Assembly: GCA_965217205.1 (NCBI GenBank)
Contig: OZ244254.1
Location: 2,480,001-2,544,000 of the forward strand
Origin: Maricaulis sp947259345
Lineage (GTDB): Bacteria; Pseudomonadota; Alphaproteobacteria; Caulobacterales; Maricaulaceae
Reading direction: 5' to 3'
Length of the DNA stretch: 64,000 nt
The notes under the pieces are model-generated. The model saw only the letters and a program-made list of their open reading frames with translations. It was not told the origin of the DNA and made no database searches. Below are positions 7,453-16,212 of the stretch, one piece after another. Position 1 is the stretch's first letter, and each line of letters begins with the position of its first letter. Position numbers and translations under genes: made by a program.

Positions 7453-9750
7453 CTAGTAGCGCCAGGCGATCGTCGCCGTCACCGTGCGCGGCGGGCCGTA
7501 ATAGCCAACCAGCGTGCCTTCAAGGCCCAGTTCCGGTGCCAGCGTCGTATTGTTGACGAAGTCATAGCCGGAAACCTTGTACTCTTCATCGGTCAGGTTG
7601 CGGCCATGCAGACCGAACTGCCAATGCCCATCATCGCCTTCCCAGACCATCGATGCGTTCCAGAGCGTGTAGGCGCCCTGGTCAAGCAGCGGGAAGGGGA
7701 ATTCGAACTGGCTGGAGTCACCGCGATGACTGATCGTGTTGATGACCGACAGATCACCACCATGCAGCGGCGTGATGTAGGTCAGCGTGGCCGAAGCGGT
7801 GGTGTCGGGCGTGTTCTGGATCACGACCTGATCGGAGACATCAACACCGAAGGCATTGATGAACTGATCGTACTCACCGTCCAGCAGGCCAAGCGCCCAG
7901 CCGAGCGTCACGATGTCGCCCTGGGCAAATACGTCCTGCCCCAGGTCCAGCGAACCTTCATACTCGATACCGCGAATGGTGGCAGCGCCGGCATTGGTGG
8001 TCACACCCGTGAAGGTGTCATTGACGCCGTCATTATCGGTATCGATACCAACCGAGCCGGGAACCTGGATGTCGGTATAGTCCATGTTGAAGACGGCGAG
8101 GCTGTGACGATAGCCATTGCCTTCATACTTCCAGCCGATCTCGATGCTGTCCACGGTCTCCGGATCGAAGCTCATGAACTCATAGATCTCATCCGCCTCG
8201 ACTGTCCCGTTCTGGTCGAAGTCAGGCGCGCCGGTCGTCTGGGCACGCGGATCGAAACCGCCGCCTTTGAAGCCCTGGGAGTAGGTCAGGTAGAAATTGT
8301 TCGCGTCATTCGGCTGCCAGGCAAGCGAAGCCGTCGGTGAGAAGTCATCCCAGGAATTGGTGCCGGTGAAGTCCGACGTCGTGGCGATCGAGAAGCCTGA
8401 ACCGCCGAAGTATTGCGAGAAGCCACCCAGATAGGTGCGGCGCAGGACCCGGGAGGTCCGCTCGTCCTCGGTATAGCGACCGCCAAGGGTCAGCGAGAAC
8501 TCGTCGGTCAGATCATAGGTAAAGTTGGCAAAGACCGACCAGGTCTTGGTGTCGACTTCGCCGAAGGTCTGGGCGTTGAGACCCGCCAGGACATTATCCA
8601 GCAGGACGTCGAAAACCGTCATCGCGCTGGCGTCGAGATAGTAATAGCCAACCAGACCGTTCAGGCGCTCCCCGGAATAGAGAAGCTGGAATTCCTCAGA
8701 GAACTGATCATTGTCATAAATGGCCGGAACATCCAGGTCACCCGAGGCGAGGTTGTCGAAATCGATCGGCGTGACAGAGGTGTCAGAGCGATCCGCCAGG
8801 ATATTGCGGACCGTCCAGTTCTCGTTGATCTCCCACTCGGCGGTCAGGGACACGCCATTGCCTTCAACTTCCTGGTCAACGACATTCAGACCGGCCCGGG
8901 TATCATGGACATCACTCAGCACCGGAGCGCCTGAGAGGGCACCGGGAATAAGCCGGTGACCGCCACGGGCATTCGACGTGTCAGAGACGCTGTCATAGGC
9001 AAGGCGCACGAAGAAAGTATCGGTCGGCTCCCACTCGGCAGACACGCGATAGCCGAAGACATTCTTGTCGTAATTGTCCTCGCCCGTGGTCAGGTTGTCA
9101 CCAAAGCCGTCTCGGGTGAAACGGCCGATCGTCGCGCCGATGCGGAAGGTGTCGTCGAGCGGTGCGCTGCCGGACAGCACTGTGTCGAGCTGGCCGTAGC
9201 TGCCAACGCTGACGCGGGCCGACAGGGTCGGCTCATCCGGATCGATGCGGCGGGTCACGTATTTGACGGCGCCACCAATGGTGTTGCGCCCATAGAGCGT
9301 GCCTTGCGGGCCGCGCAGGACCTCGATGCGGTCGACGTCATAAATGTCGAGCACAGCACCCTGCGGACGGTTGAGATAGACGTCGTCGACATAGACGCCG
9401 ACACCCGCTTCGAAACCGGCAACCGGATCCTGCTGACCGACGCCGCGGATAAAGGCGGACAGGGTCGAATTGGTGCCGCGCGACACTTCCAGCGTGATGT
9501 TCGGGGTGGTGTCGGCGATGGCGACGATGTCGATCGCCCCCATGCGCTCGAGGTCCTCGCCGGACATGGCCGAAACGGACAGCGGCACGTCTTGCAGCGT
9601 TTCCTCGCGACGGCGGGCCGTCACGGTGATGACGTCACGGTCTTGAGCGGCGCCATTATCCTGGGCCACGGCCGGGGCCGCGATCAGGGCTGAAGTGGCA
9701 ACCGTGCTCAGCAAGAGCGCGCTGCCCGTCAGGGTCTTGAACTTTTTCAT
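7453..9750 (-). CDS. TonB-dependent outer membrane receptor
   Basis: This 765-residue outer membrane receptor starts at ATG 9750 with a clear signal peptide (MKKFKTLTGSALLLS... ending AVAQD). It is followed by the TonB box region (ITVTARRREETLQDVPLSVS), the plug domain and a 22-strand beta-barrel region that ends in aromatic ATIAWRY. The wording is of the FecA/CirA-like class that is expanded in Caulobacterales and sphingomonads for uptake of complex organic molecules. A strong GGGGAG precedes the start. The start overlaps the stop of the upstream hydrolase gene (ATGA), so the two are coupled. The ligand is unknown. The neighbouring acyl-CoA genes suggest a hydrophobic acid, ester or terpenoid. 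Confidence 0.95.
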   Translation of the reverse strand: MKKFKTLTGSALLLSTVATSALIAAPAVAQDNGAAQDRDVITVTARRREETLQDVPLSVSAMSGEDLERMGAIDIVAIADTTPNITLEVSRGTNSTLSAFIRGVGQQDPVAGFEAGVGVYVDDVYLNRPQGAVLDIYDVDRIEVLRGPQGTLYGRNTIGGAVKYVTRRIDPDEPTLSARVSVGSYGQLDTVLSGSAPLDDTFRIGATIGRFTRDGFGDNLTTGEDNYDKNVFGYRVSAEWEPTDTFFVRLAYDSVSDTSNARGGHRLIPGALSGAPVLSDVHDTRAGLNVVDQEVEGNGVSLTAEWEINENWTVRNILADRSDTSVTPIDFDNLASGDLDVPAIYDNDQFSEEFQLLYSGERLNGLVGYYYLDASAMTVFDVLLDNVLAGLNAQTFGEVDTKTWSVFANFTYDLTDEFSLTLGGRYTEDERTSRVLRRTYLGGFSQYFGGSGFSIATTSDFTGTNSWDDFSPTASLAWQPNDANNFYLTYSQGFKGGGFDPRAQTTGAPDFDQNGTVEADEIYEFMSFDPETVDSIEIGWKYEGNGYRHSLAVFNMDYTDIQVPGSVGIDTDNDGVNDTFTGVTTNAGAATIRGIEYEGSLDLGQDVFAQGDIVTLGWALGLLDGEYDQFINAFGVDVSDQVVIQNTPDTTASATLTYITPLHGGDLSVINTISHRGDSSQFEFPFPLLDQGAYTLWNASMVWEGDDGHWQFGLHGRNLTDEEYKVSGYDFVNNTTLAPELGLEGTLVGYYGPPRTVTATIAWRY

Positions 9751-10658
9751 TGGGTACTCCCCTCGATGGTGTCGTTGGATATCGCCTGCGCCAGGGCCTG
9801 GCGGGCGAAGAGTCTGACCGCGTCGACAAATTCTTCCGGTTGTTCGAGATGCGGTGCGTGCCCGGAGTGGGCGAACCCGTGCGCCGTTGCGGCGGGCAAG
9901 GTTTCGACGAGATAGCGGCTCGTCTCCGGGCCATAGGCATCGCTGCGTTCGCCAAAGGCGATCAGCGCCGGGATGGCCATTCCCGGAAGAATGTCGCGCA
10001 GATCCTGCTGCGCCATGGATGCCCACAAATCCGCCATGGCATTGGCATTCCGGGCGGTCAGAAGTGTCAGGGCATTCGCCACCATTTGCGGCTCGCGTGC
10101 GGCTCTGTCGCGGGCAAACATCCGGGGCGCAAAAGCTGCGGCATAGGCTGGCCAGTCAGCCCGCATGGCGGCGGTTGCACGCACCGAGGCCTCGACATCC
10201 ATGCCGCTCGACATGCCCAGCGTCCAGCTCGCATCATTGAGAATGCGCGGGCTCATATCCTCGATGACCATGCCGGCCAGCCGGTCATGACCATGGCGTT
10301 CAATCATGGACCAGAGCACGGTCGCGCCCATCGACCAGCCGAGCGCGACGACCGGGGCAAGGCCCAGCGTGCGGACCAACTCGTCCATATCGTCGGCGAG
10401 GCCGGGAATGGAGGCATTGCCAGGGCCGACCGGCGTATCGCCATGACCGCGCAGGTCGGGAATGATAACGCGAAACTCATCGGCAAGGCGGGTGGCGATA
10501 TCGTCGAAGAACTCTCCTGACGCCGCCCAGCCGTGCACCAGAAGGATTCCGGGGCCGCGGCCGATATCGCGATAGGCCATCACCGTCCCGTCGCGCAGGG
10601 TGAGGTGATGCGGCATGCGCTCACCGTCTTCCGGACCGTGCGGTTGCGGGTTGGCCAA
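9747..10658 (-). CDS. Alpha/beta hydrolase coupled to the TonB receptor
   Basis: This 303-residue alpha/beta hydrolase has the HGWAAS oxyanion region (42-47), nucleophile elbow GWSMGA with Ser109, an acid in FGERSDAYGP and a C-terminal HSGHAPHLEQP histidine. There is no signal peptide, so it is probably cytoplasmic. The family includes esterases, enol-lactonases and C-C bond hydrolases. The assigned start is a TTG at 10658 with GGGGAG 8 bases upstream. An ATG at 10616 is the alternative. It is the first gene of the hydrolase-receptor operon and is divergent from the TetR operon. It could open an ester or ring product after import. Confidence 0.9.
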   Translation of the reverse strand: MANPQPHGPEDGERMPHHLTLRDGTVMAYRDIGRGPGILLVHGWAASGEFFDDIATRLADEFRVIIPDLRGHGDTPVGPGNASIPGLADDMDELVRTLGLAPVVALGWSMGATVLWSMIERHGHDRLAGMVIEDMSPRILNDASWTLGMSSGMDVEASVRATAAMRADWPAYAAAFAPRMFARDRAAREPQMVANALTLLTARNANAMADLWASMAQQDLRDILPGMAIPALIAFGERSDAYGPETSRYLVETLPAATAHGFAHSGHAPHLEQPEEFVDAVRLFARQALAQAISNDTIEGSTQ

Positions 10659-10740
10659 AACTCAAACTCCCCTTGGCCGTCCAATTTTCGCTGGATCGTG
10701 CCATATTGATTTAGGATCCATTTTGTGAAAACTGAATCAT
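10659..10740. promoter_or_regulatory. Divergent promoter region of the catabolic locus
   Basis: These 82 bases separate the hydrolase-receptor operon from the tetR operon and are visibly richer in A+T than their surroundings. An imperfect dyad, ATATTGATTTAG (10703-10714) against CTGAATCATAT (10732-10742), has one indel and one mismatch and overlaps the tetR start. It is a candidate operator for the TetR protein. No confident -35/-10 pair was assigned. Confidence 0.45.
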
Positions 10741-11349
10741 ATGTCAACTTCTGAAACGAGCACGGTCGATAAACGGCCCAAGACCGCCCGCGGTCAAAGG
10801 ACCCGAAACAAGTTGCTGGATGCGGCTGAAGGGGCTTTCGGGGAGAATGGTTTTCATGCCACCTCGATCGGCGATATTACGCGCCGGGCGTCCGTGGCCC
10901 TGGGGACTTTCTACGTATATTTCGATTCCAAGGACGAAATTTTCCGCGCCCTGGTCGCTCATATGGGCGAAATGACCCGCGGCTGGATCGCCGAGCGCGT
11001 CAAGGGCGCGCCCGACCGTCTGGAGACCGAGCATCGCGGCCTCGTCGCCTATATCGAATTCGCCCGCGCCCATCCGAACCTCTATCGGATCATCGAAGAG
11101 AGCCAATTCGTCGCGCCGGATGCCTACAAGGCGCACTACGACGTTTTCCTGGAACGCTATCAGCGCAATCTGCAAGACGCCGAGGCGCGCGGCGAAGTCC
11201 GCGCGGGGGACCAGGGCACACGCGCCTGGGCCCTGATCGGGATGAGCGTCTTCATGGGTCTCCGATACGGCATCTGGGAAGGCGATCGCGATCCGGAAGA
11301 AGTCGCCCGTACTGTCTCCGATCTCATCGCCAACGGCCTGAAACCATGA
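10741..11349 (+). CDS. TetR/AcrR family transcriptional regulator
   Basis: This 202-residue protein has an N-terminal TetR DNA-binding domain (about residues 18-70: RNKLLDAAEGAFGENGFHAT, then TRRASVALGTFYVYFDSKDE) and a helical ligand-binding C-terminal half. It is the first gene of a six-gene catabolic operon and overlaps the next gene by ATGA. TetR proteins in this position normally repress their own operon and the divergent one until a pathway acyl-CoA or substrate binds. That role is inferred from position. Confidence 0.92.
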   Translation: MSTSETSTVDKRPKTARGQRTRNKLLDAAEGAFGENGFHATSIGDITRRASVALGTFYVYFDSKDEIFRALVAHMGEMTRGWIAERVKGAPDRLETEHRGLVAYIEFARAHPNLYRIIEESQFVAPDAYKAHYDVFLERYQRNLQDAEARGEVRAGDQGTRAWALIGMSVFMGLRYGIWEGDRDPEEVARTVSDLIANGLKP

Positions 11350-12140
11350 CTGAAACGACCGACACCTCGCCGGTCATTCTCGACCGGGACGGCGATACGG
11401 CGTGGATCCGCCTGAACCGTCCCGGACGCGGCAATGCCTTGACGCCCGACCTGCTCGAGACGCTCTTGGAAGCGCTGTCGCAGTGTGGCGATGCCCGCGC
11501 TGTGGTGCTCACCGGCCAGGGGCGCGCCTTCTCCTCCGGCGGTGATATCCGCGAATTTCATGCCCGCGCCGATGATCCGGCCGCACTCGAAGGCTTTGGC
11601 ATCGCCGTCGTCTCGGCACTGAACCAGGCGATCCTGGCCCTGCGCGCGCTGCCCTGCCCGACTGTGGCCGCGGTCAATGGGCCGGTCACCGGCGGCGCGA
11701 TCGGACTGATGCTGGCCTGCGACATCGGGGTGATGAGCCAGGACGCTTTCATTCAGCCCTATTACGCGAAAATGGGGTTCGCGCCCGATGGTGGATGGAC
11801 CGCACTCCTGCCGGAACGGATCGGCGCCGCGCGGACAGCCAGCTGGCTGGCGCTCGATGATCGGGTCAGTGCCCTGGCCGCGTTTGAGATGGGTCTGGCT
11901 GACCGGCTCTACCCGTCCAAGGACTTCGTCGACGGCGTACGGGCAATCCTCGCCGGACTGGCGGAGCACGACCCGGCGGTCGCCGTGACCACCCGTCACC
12001 TGCTCGACGCTCGCCAAACACAGGATCCACTTCCGACCCGTCTCGACCGGGAATTATCCGCCTTTACCCGCCTGCTTGTCCGCCCGGAAACCCGCGCCCG
12101 GATGGCGGCCTTCCTCGGCCCGAGAGCGGAGGCCAGCTGA
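11346..12140 (+). CDS. Enoyl-CoA hydratase/isomerase family protein, PaaG-like
   Basis: This 264-residue crotonase-fold protein has the SSGGDIREF oxyanion loop (63-71) and a second GG segment at 116-117. The two glutamates that catalyse hydration in classical enoyl-CoA hydratases are absent: Gly120 and Tyr139 occupy those places. Asp148, in MGFAPDGG, lies where PaaG-type and other enoyl-CoA isomerases carry a catalytic aspartate. It is therefore more likely an isomerase or another CoA-dependent reaction than a simple hydratase. It is coupled to tetR upstream and to the ligase downstream by overlapping codons. Confidence 0.88.
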   Translation: MTETTDTSPVILDRDGDTAWIRLNRPGRGNALTPDLLETLLEALSQCGDARAVVLTGQGRAFSSGGDIREFHARADDPAALEGFGIAVVSALNQAILALRALPCPTVAAVNGPVTGGAIGLMLACDIGVMSQDAFIQPYYAKMGFAPDGGWTALLPERIGAARTASWLALDDRVSALAAFEMGLADRLYPSKDFVDGVRAILAGLAEHDPAVAVTTRHLLDARQTQDPLPTRLDRELSAFTRLLVRPETRARMAAFLGPRAEAS

Positions 12141-13642
12141 TGGATGTGATTACCGATATCACCGCACGGCGCGCCGCATTGACGCCCGACCGGGCGGCCT
12201 TTCACGTCGTTGATACCGGAGAAACCGTCAGCTTTTCCGCGCTCGAGGACCGCTGTGCCCGCGCCGCCAGCGTTCTGGCCGAACGCGGTGTGACCGCGGG
12301 CGACCGCGTCGCCATCTTGTGCCGCAACCGGGTCGAGTTCTTCGAGGCGCTATTCGCCTGCGCCAAGCTGGGTGCCATTCTCGCCCCGCTCAACTGGCGC
12401 ATGCCGGCGCGCGAATTGACCGAGCTTCTGGCCGATTGTGCTCCGGTCCTGCTGCTGGCCGGTGCGGAAGATGCCGAGACCGCCGCCGAGGCTGCGGCGC
12501 CGACCGGCCTGACCTGCCTCGATCTGGAGCGTGAATGGCCCTCGGCCCGCGACATGGCCGCACCGCATCCGGGTCGACCGGCCTGGCCCGGCGATGACCC
12601 CTGGTATCTGATCTACACGTCCGGCACGACCGGGCGCCCCAAGGGCGTGATCCAGACCTATCGCATGGCGCTGGTCAATTACGTCAACATCTCGCAGGCG
12701 ATTGGCCTGCGTGATGGTGATGCGACGGTCAATTTCCTGCCCCTCTTCCACACCGCCGGCATCAATCTCCACACCCTGCCCGTACTGATGGCCGGCGGGC
12801 TCAACCACATCCTGCCCGGCTTTGATGCGGGCGCGGTTCTCAAACTGATCGATGAAGGCCGCCTGGACGTCATGCTGTGCGTGCCGGCGGTCTATCGCGA
12901 ACTCTCCGTCCACCCGGCCTTCGAAACCGCGGATCTCACGCGGTTGCGGCACTGGGCCTGTGGCGGCGCGCCCATGCCGGACGTGCTGATCGAGGCCTTC
13001 GCCGCGCGCGGCGCCGTTGTCTGCAACGGTTTCGGCATGACCGAGACCGGCCCGACCGCCTTCCTGATGGATCGCGAACACGCGCTCGAGAAAATCGGCT
13101 CGGTCGGCAAGCCGCAACTCCTTATCGACGCCCGCATTGCAACGCCCGAAGGCCAGGCCCTCCCTGCGGGCGAGACCGGCGAGGTGCAATTTTTCGGTCC
13201 CGGCCTGACGCCGGGCTATTGGCATCGCGAGGCGGAAACCGCGTCGCTTTTCACCCGGGATGGCTGGCTCAAGAGCGGCGATCTGGGCCGTTTCGACGGC
13301 GATGGCTATTGCTATATCGCGGGCCGGATCAAGGAGATGTACATTTCCGGCGGCGAGAACGTCTATCCGGCCGAAGTCGAGAATGTGCTCGATGAACACC
13401 CGGCCCTCCTGGAATCCGCGGTGACCGGCGTGCCGGACGAAAAATGGGGCGAGGTCGGCTGCGCCCATCTCATCCTGCGCGCGGGCGAAACCGTCTCCGA
13501 TGAGGCCCTGCGCGCCTGGTGCCGCGAACGTTTGGCCGGCTACAAGGTGCCGCGCCACTTCCTGCGCGCCGACGACTTTCCGCGCACGGCGGCCGGCAAG
13601 GTCCAGAAGCATCTCCTGCCCAAACCTGAAGGCGTGGAATGA
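12140..13642 (+). CDS. Class I adenylate-forming acyl-CoA ligase
   Basis: This 500-residue ANL-superfamily enzyme activates a carboxylic acid to its CoA thioester through an acyl-AMP. The P-loop YTSGTTGRPKG is at 159-169. The GFGMTETGPT core motif, the hinge KSGDLGRFDGDGY and the terminal lysine in RTAAGKVQK (Lys487) are all present. The length and wording resemble medium-chain or aromatic acid ligases of the FadD3/FadD13 kind, but the substrate pocket cannot be read by eye. It shares one base with the preceding stop codon and overlaps the next gene by 4 bases. It probably performs the first intracellular step of the locus. Confidence 0.93.
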   Translation: MDVITDITARRAALTPDRAAFHVVDTGETVSFSALEDRCARAASVLAERGVTAGDRVAILCRNRVEFFEALFACAKLGAILAPLNWRMPARELTELLADCAPVLLLAGAEDAETAAEAAAPTGLTCLDLEREWPSARDMAAPHPGRPAWPGDDPWYLIYTSGTTGRPKGVIQTYRMALVNYVNISQAIGLRDGDATVNFLPLFHTAGINLHTLPVLMAGGLNHILPGFDAGAVLKLIDEGRLDVMLCVPAVYRELSVHPAFETADLTRLRHWACGGAPMPDVLIEAFAARGAVVCNGFGMTETGPTAFLMDREHALEKIGSVGKPQLLIDARIATPEGQALPAGETGEVQFFGPGLTPGYWHREAETASLFTRDGWLKSGDLGRFDGDGYCYIAGRIKEMYISGGENVYPAEVENVLDEHPALLESAVTGVPDEKWGEVGCAHLILRAGETVSDEALRAWCRERLAGYKVPRHFLRADDFPRTAAGKVQKHLLPKPEGVE

Positions 13643-14034
13643 CGGTCAGGAAAGCCCGAACCGCCTGCGATCACGCGGCACTGGAGAAGACGTTCAGCCA
13701 GGCGGATTTCGATGCCTTCGCGCGGCTGTCCGGCGACAATAATCCGATCCATGTCGATCCGGAATTCTCGGCCCGGACCCGGTTCGGCAGTACCGTCGCC
13801 CATGGCGCGCTCCTGTGCTCGGTCCTGCGCGGTCTCGTCGAGATGATCATGCCCGGCGGTCGCCAGCTCAGCCAGAAAACCCAATACCCGGCGCCCAGCC
13901 CGGCCGGTGAGCCGCTCCGCTTCGAGGCGGAAACAGTCGGCGAAACAGGGCTGGGCATCATGATTGCGCTCAAGGTGACCCGCCTGTCCGATGGAGTTGT
14001 CACCTGTACCGGCGAAACAGAGGTGGCGATATGA
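13639..14034 (+). CDS. MaoC-like (R)-specific enoyl-CoA hydratase
   Basis: This 131-residue single-hotdog protein has the complete hydratase-2 signature FARLSGDNNPIHVD. Asp33 and His38 are the expected catalytic pair. Family members add water to trans-2-enoyl-CoA to give the (R)-3-hydroxy product, as homodimers or as heterodimers with a second hotdog chain. It overlaps the ligase gene upstream and the second hotdog gene downstream by 4 bases each. Because the neighbouring crotonase lacks hydratase residues, this protein is the best candidate for the hydration step. Confidence 0.9.
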   Translation: MTVRKARTACDHAALEKTFSQADFDAFARLSGDNNPIHVDPEFSARTRFGSTVAHGALLCSVLRGLVEMIMPGGRQLSQKTQYPAPSPAGEPLRFEAETVGETGLGIMIALKVTRLSDGVVTCTGETEVAI

Positions 14035-14420
14035 GCGCACCGCTCAAACTCGGCCAGAGCGCCATGACGCAGCGCGTTTTCTCGGCGCAGGATGCGGCCG
14101 AACTGCACGCCCTGACAGGCGCACCGCTGACCGATCATGTCGTGCCCGAAGCCCTGATCAATGGCCTCTTTTCCTATCTTCTCGGCGTCGACCTGCCCGG
14201 CGAGGGCACCAACTATCTCAAGCAGGAAACCCGTTTCCTCGCCCCGGCACCGCTCGGCGAGCCCCTGACCGCGCGGGTCGAGATTACGCGCTTGCGCCCC
14301 GACAAGCAGCTGGTCGATCTGGCCACGACGTGTGTCACAAAACGCGGTCAAACCATCGCCGAAGGCCGCGCCCTGGTCCTCGCGAGGGATGTCGCCGGCG
14401 CCTTTGACAACAGGCCTTGA
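14031..14420 (+). CDS. Second MaoC-like hotdog protein lacking the catalytic motif
   Basis: This 129-residue protein has hotdog-fold wording (VPEALINGLFSYLLGVDLPG, then TNYLKQETRFLAPAPLGEPL, a typical MaoC beta-strand segment). The D-x(4)-H hydratase motif is absent. Together with the preceding catalytic MaoC protein it resembles the two-subunit hydratases of steroid catabolism (ChsH1/ChsH2 type), in which one chain is catalytic and the other shapes the binding tunnel. That partnership is inferred from adjacency and the 4-base overlap. An alternative is an acyl-CoA thioesterase. Confidence 0.75.
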   Translation: MSAPLKLGQSAMTQRVFSAQDAAELHALTGAPLTDHVVPEALINGLFSYLLGVDLPGEGTNYLKQETRFLAPAPLGEPLTARVEITRLRPDKQLVDLATTCVTKRGQTIAEGRALVLARDVAGAFDNRP

Positions 14421-14490
14421 GCGGCAGGGGCATCGCACAACCTCGGGGCTGCATTGCGCTTTTCCCGGTTCGCGGCCAATCTCCCGCGCC

Positions 14491-16140
14491 ATGAACGCCC
14501 TCAAGAAAACCACCCACACACCTGCCGGCAGCGTCCGTCCCGACCGCGATATCATCATCGTCGGCGGCGGCCATAACGGCCTCGTCTGCGCCGCCTATCT
14601 GGCCAAGGCCGGGCTGAAAGTGACCGTGCTGGAACGCCGCGACATGGTGGGCGGTGCTGCCGTCACCGAGGAATTCCATCCCGGTTTCCGCAATTCCGTG
14701 GCCAGCTACACCGTCTCCCTGCTGAACCCAAAAGTGATCTCAGATCTCGACCTGCACGGGCACGGCCTGGAGATCGTCGAACGCCGGATCGGCAATTTCC
14801 TGCCGCTGGAAGACGACCAGTATCTGTTGGCCGGCGACGGGCTGACGGCCCAGCATCTCGCCAAATTCTGTGCCCGCGATGCCGAACGCCTGGTCCAGTA
14901 TGAAACGCGCCTCGAAGTGGTCGCCGACACGTTGCGCGCCCTGGTTCTGGAGACCCCGCCCAACATGTCCGAGGGCAGCTGGCTCGGCGCCGTCCCGGAA
15001 TTGTTGAAAGCCGCCAATCTGGGCGGCAAGCTGGGCAGCATGTCGATGACGGCGCGCCGCGACCTGCTCGACCTCTTTTCGAAATCAGCCGGCGACTGGC
15101 TCGATGGCTGGTTCGAGAGCGATGCCATCAAGGCACTGTTCGGCTTCGACAGTATTGTCGGCAATTTCGCCAGCCCCTACACGCCCGGCAGTGCCTATGT
15201 CCTGCTGCATCATTTGTTCGGTGAGGTGAATGGCAAGAAGGGCGCCTGGGGCCATGCGATCGGCGGCATGGGCGCCATCACCCAGGCCATGGCCCGTTGC
15301 TGCGAGGCGCGCGGCGTCGAGATCCGGACCGGATGTGCGGTCGACAAAGTTCTGGTCGATGAGGCCGGTCGCTCCGGCGCGGTCCGGCTGGCGGGCGGCG
15401 AGACCCTCAGCGCCCGCGCCGTGGTCTCCAATCTCAATCCCAAACTCCTGTTCGGCTCATTGATCGACCCGACCGCCCTGCCCGATGATTTCAGCGAGCG
15501 TATCCGCCATTATCGCTGCGGCTCGGGCACATTCCGGATGAATGTCGCGCTCGACCGGCTGCCGAGTTTCACCGCCCTGCCCAGTGAGGGCGACCATCTC
15601 ACGGCCGGCATCATCATGGCGCCCTCCCTGGCCTATATGGAACAGGCCTATATCGATGCCCGACGCGATGGCTGGTCGAAGGCGCCCATCATCGAAATGC
15701 TCATCCCCTCGACCCTGGACCCGACCCTGGCGCCGGACGGCCAGCATGTCGCCAGCCTGTTCTGCCAGCATGTCTCGCCGGAACTGCCTGGCGGACGCGA
15801 CTGGGATGACCACCGTGACGAGGTCGCCCAGGTCATGCTCGACACCGTCGAGCGCTGGGCGCCGGGATTCCGGGACAGTGTGCTGGGTTATCAGGCCCTG
15901 ACGCCGAAGGATCTGGAGCGGACTTTCGGCCTGATCGGCGGCGACATCTTCCACGGCGCCCTGAGCCTCGACCAGCTTTTCTCGGCCCGTCCGGTGCTGG
16001 GTCATGCCGACCATCGCAGCCCGATCAAGGGCTTGTATCAATGCGGCGCCGGCACCCATCCCGGCGGCGGCGTCACCGGCGCCCCCGGCCATAATGCGGC
16101 CCGGGAGATCCTGAAGGATTTCGGCAAGCGGATGGGATGA
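14491..16140 (+). CDS. PYROXD2/CrtI-like FAD-dependent oxidoreductase
   Basis: This 549-residue flavoprotein has a dinucleotide-binding motif DIIIVGGGHNGLVCAAYLAK followed by VTVLERRDMVGGAAVTEE near the N-terminus. The C-terminal FAD motif is YQCGAGTHPGGGVTGAPGHN. It belongs to the phytoene-desaturase/PYROXD2 superfamily, whose members desaturate or isomerise hydrophobic substrates. The first ATG with the proper N-terminus is 14491. The frame is open further upstream, but that part overlaps the hotdog gene and lacks family features. A 70-base gap separates it from the operon. It has no export signal. Its substrate is unknown, and a terpenoid or long-chain acyl compound would fit the locus. 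Confidence 0.88.
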   Translation: MNALKKTTHTPAGSVRPDRDIIIVGGGHNGLVCAAYLAKAGLKVTVLERRDMVGGAAVTEEFHPGFRNSVASYTVSLLNPKVISDLDLHGHGLEIVERRIGNFLPLEDDQYLLAGDGLTAQHLAKFCARDAERLVQYETRLEVVADTLRALVLETPPNMSEGSWLGAVPELLKAANLGGKLGSMSMTARRDLLDLFSKSAGDWLDGWFESDAIKALFGFDSIVGNFASPYTPGSAYVLLHHLFGEVNGKKGAWGHAIGGMGAITQAMARCCEARGVEIRTGCAVDKVLVDEAGRSGAVRLAGGETLSARAVVSNLNPKLLFGSLIDPTALPDDFSERIRHYRCGSGTFRMNVALDRLPSFTALPSEGDHLTAGIIMAPSLAYMEQAYIDARRDGWSKAPIIEMLIPSTLDPTLAPDGQHVASLFCQHVSPELPGGRDWDDHRDEVAQVMLDTVERWAPGFRDSVLGYQALTPKDLERTFGLIGGDIFHGALSLDQLFSARPVLGHADHRSPIKGLYQCGAGTHPGGGVTGAPGHNAAREILKDFGKRMG

Positions 16141-16159
16141 CGCCCAGACACACAAAAGA

Positions 16160-16190
16160 AAGCCCCGGACCAGCCAGTCCGGGGCTTCTT
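16160..16190. terminator. Intrinsic terminator between convergent genes
   Basis: AAGCCCCGGAC (16160-16170) pairs perfectly with GTCCGGGGCTT (16177-16187) around a 6-base loop. A-rich sequence lies on one side and a short T/C-rich stretch on the other. It sits between the flavoprotein gene and ppa, so it can serve both directions. Confidence 0.8.
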
Positions 16191-16212
16191 CGTTTGGACA
16201 GTCGGAAAGGCG

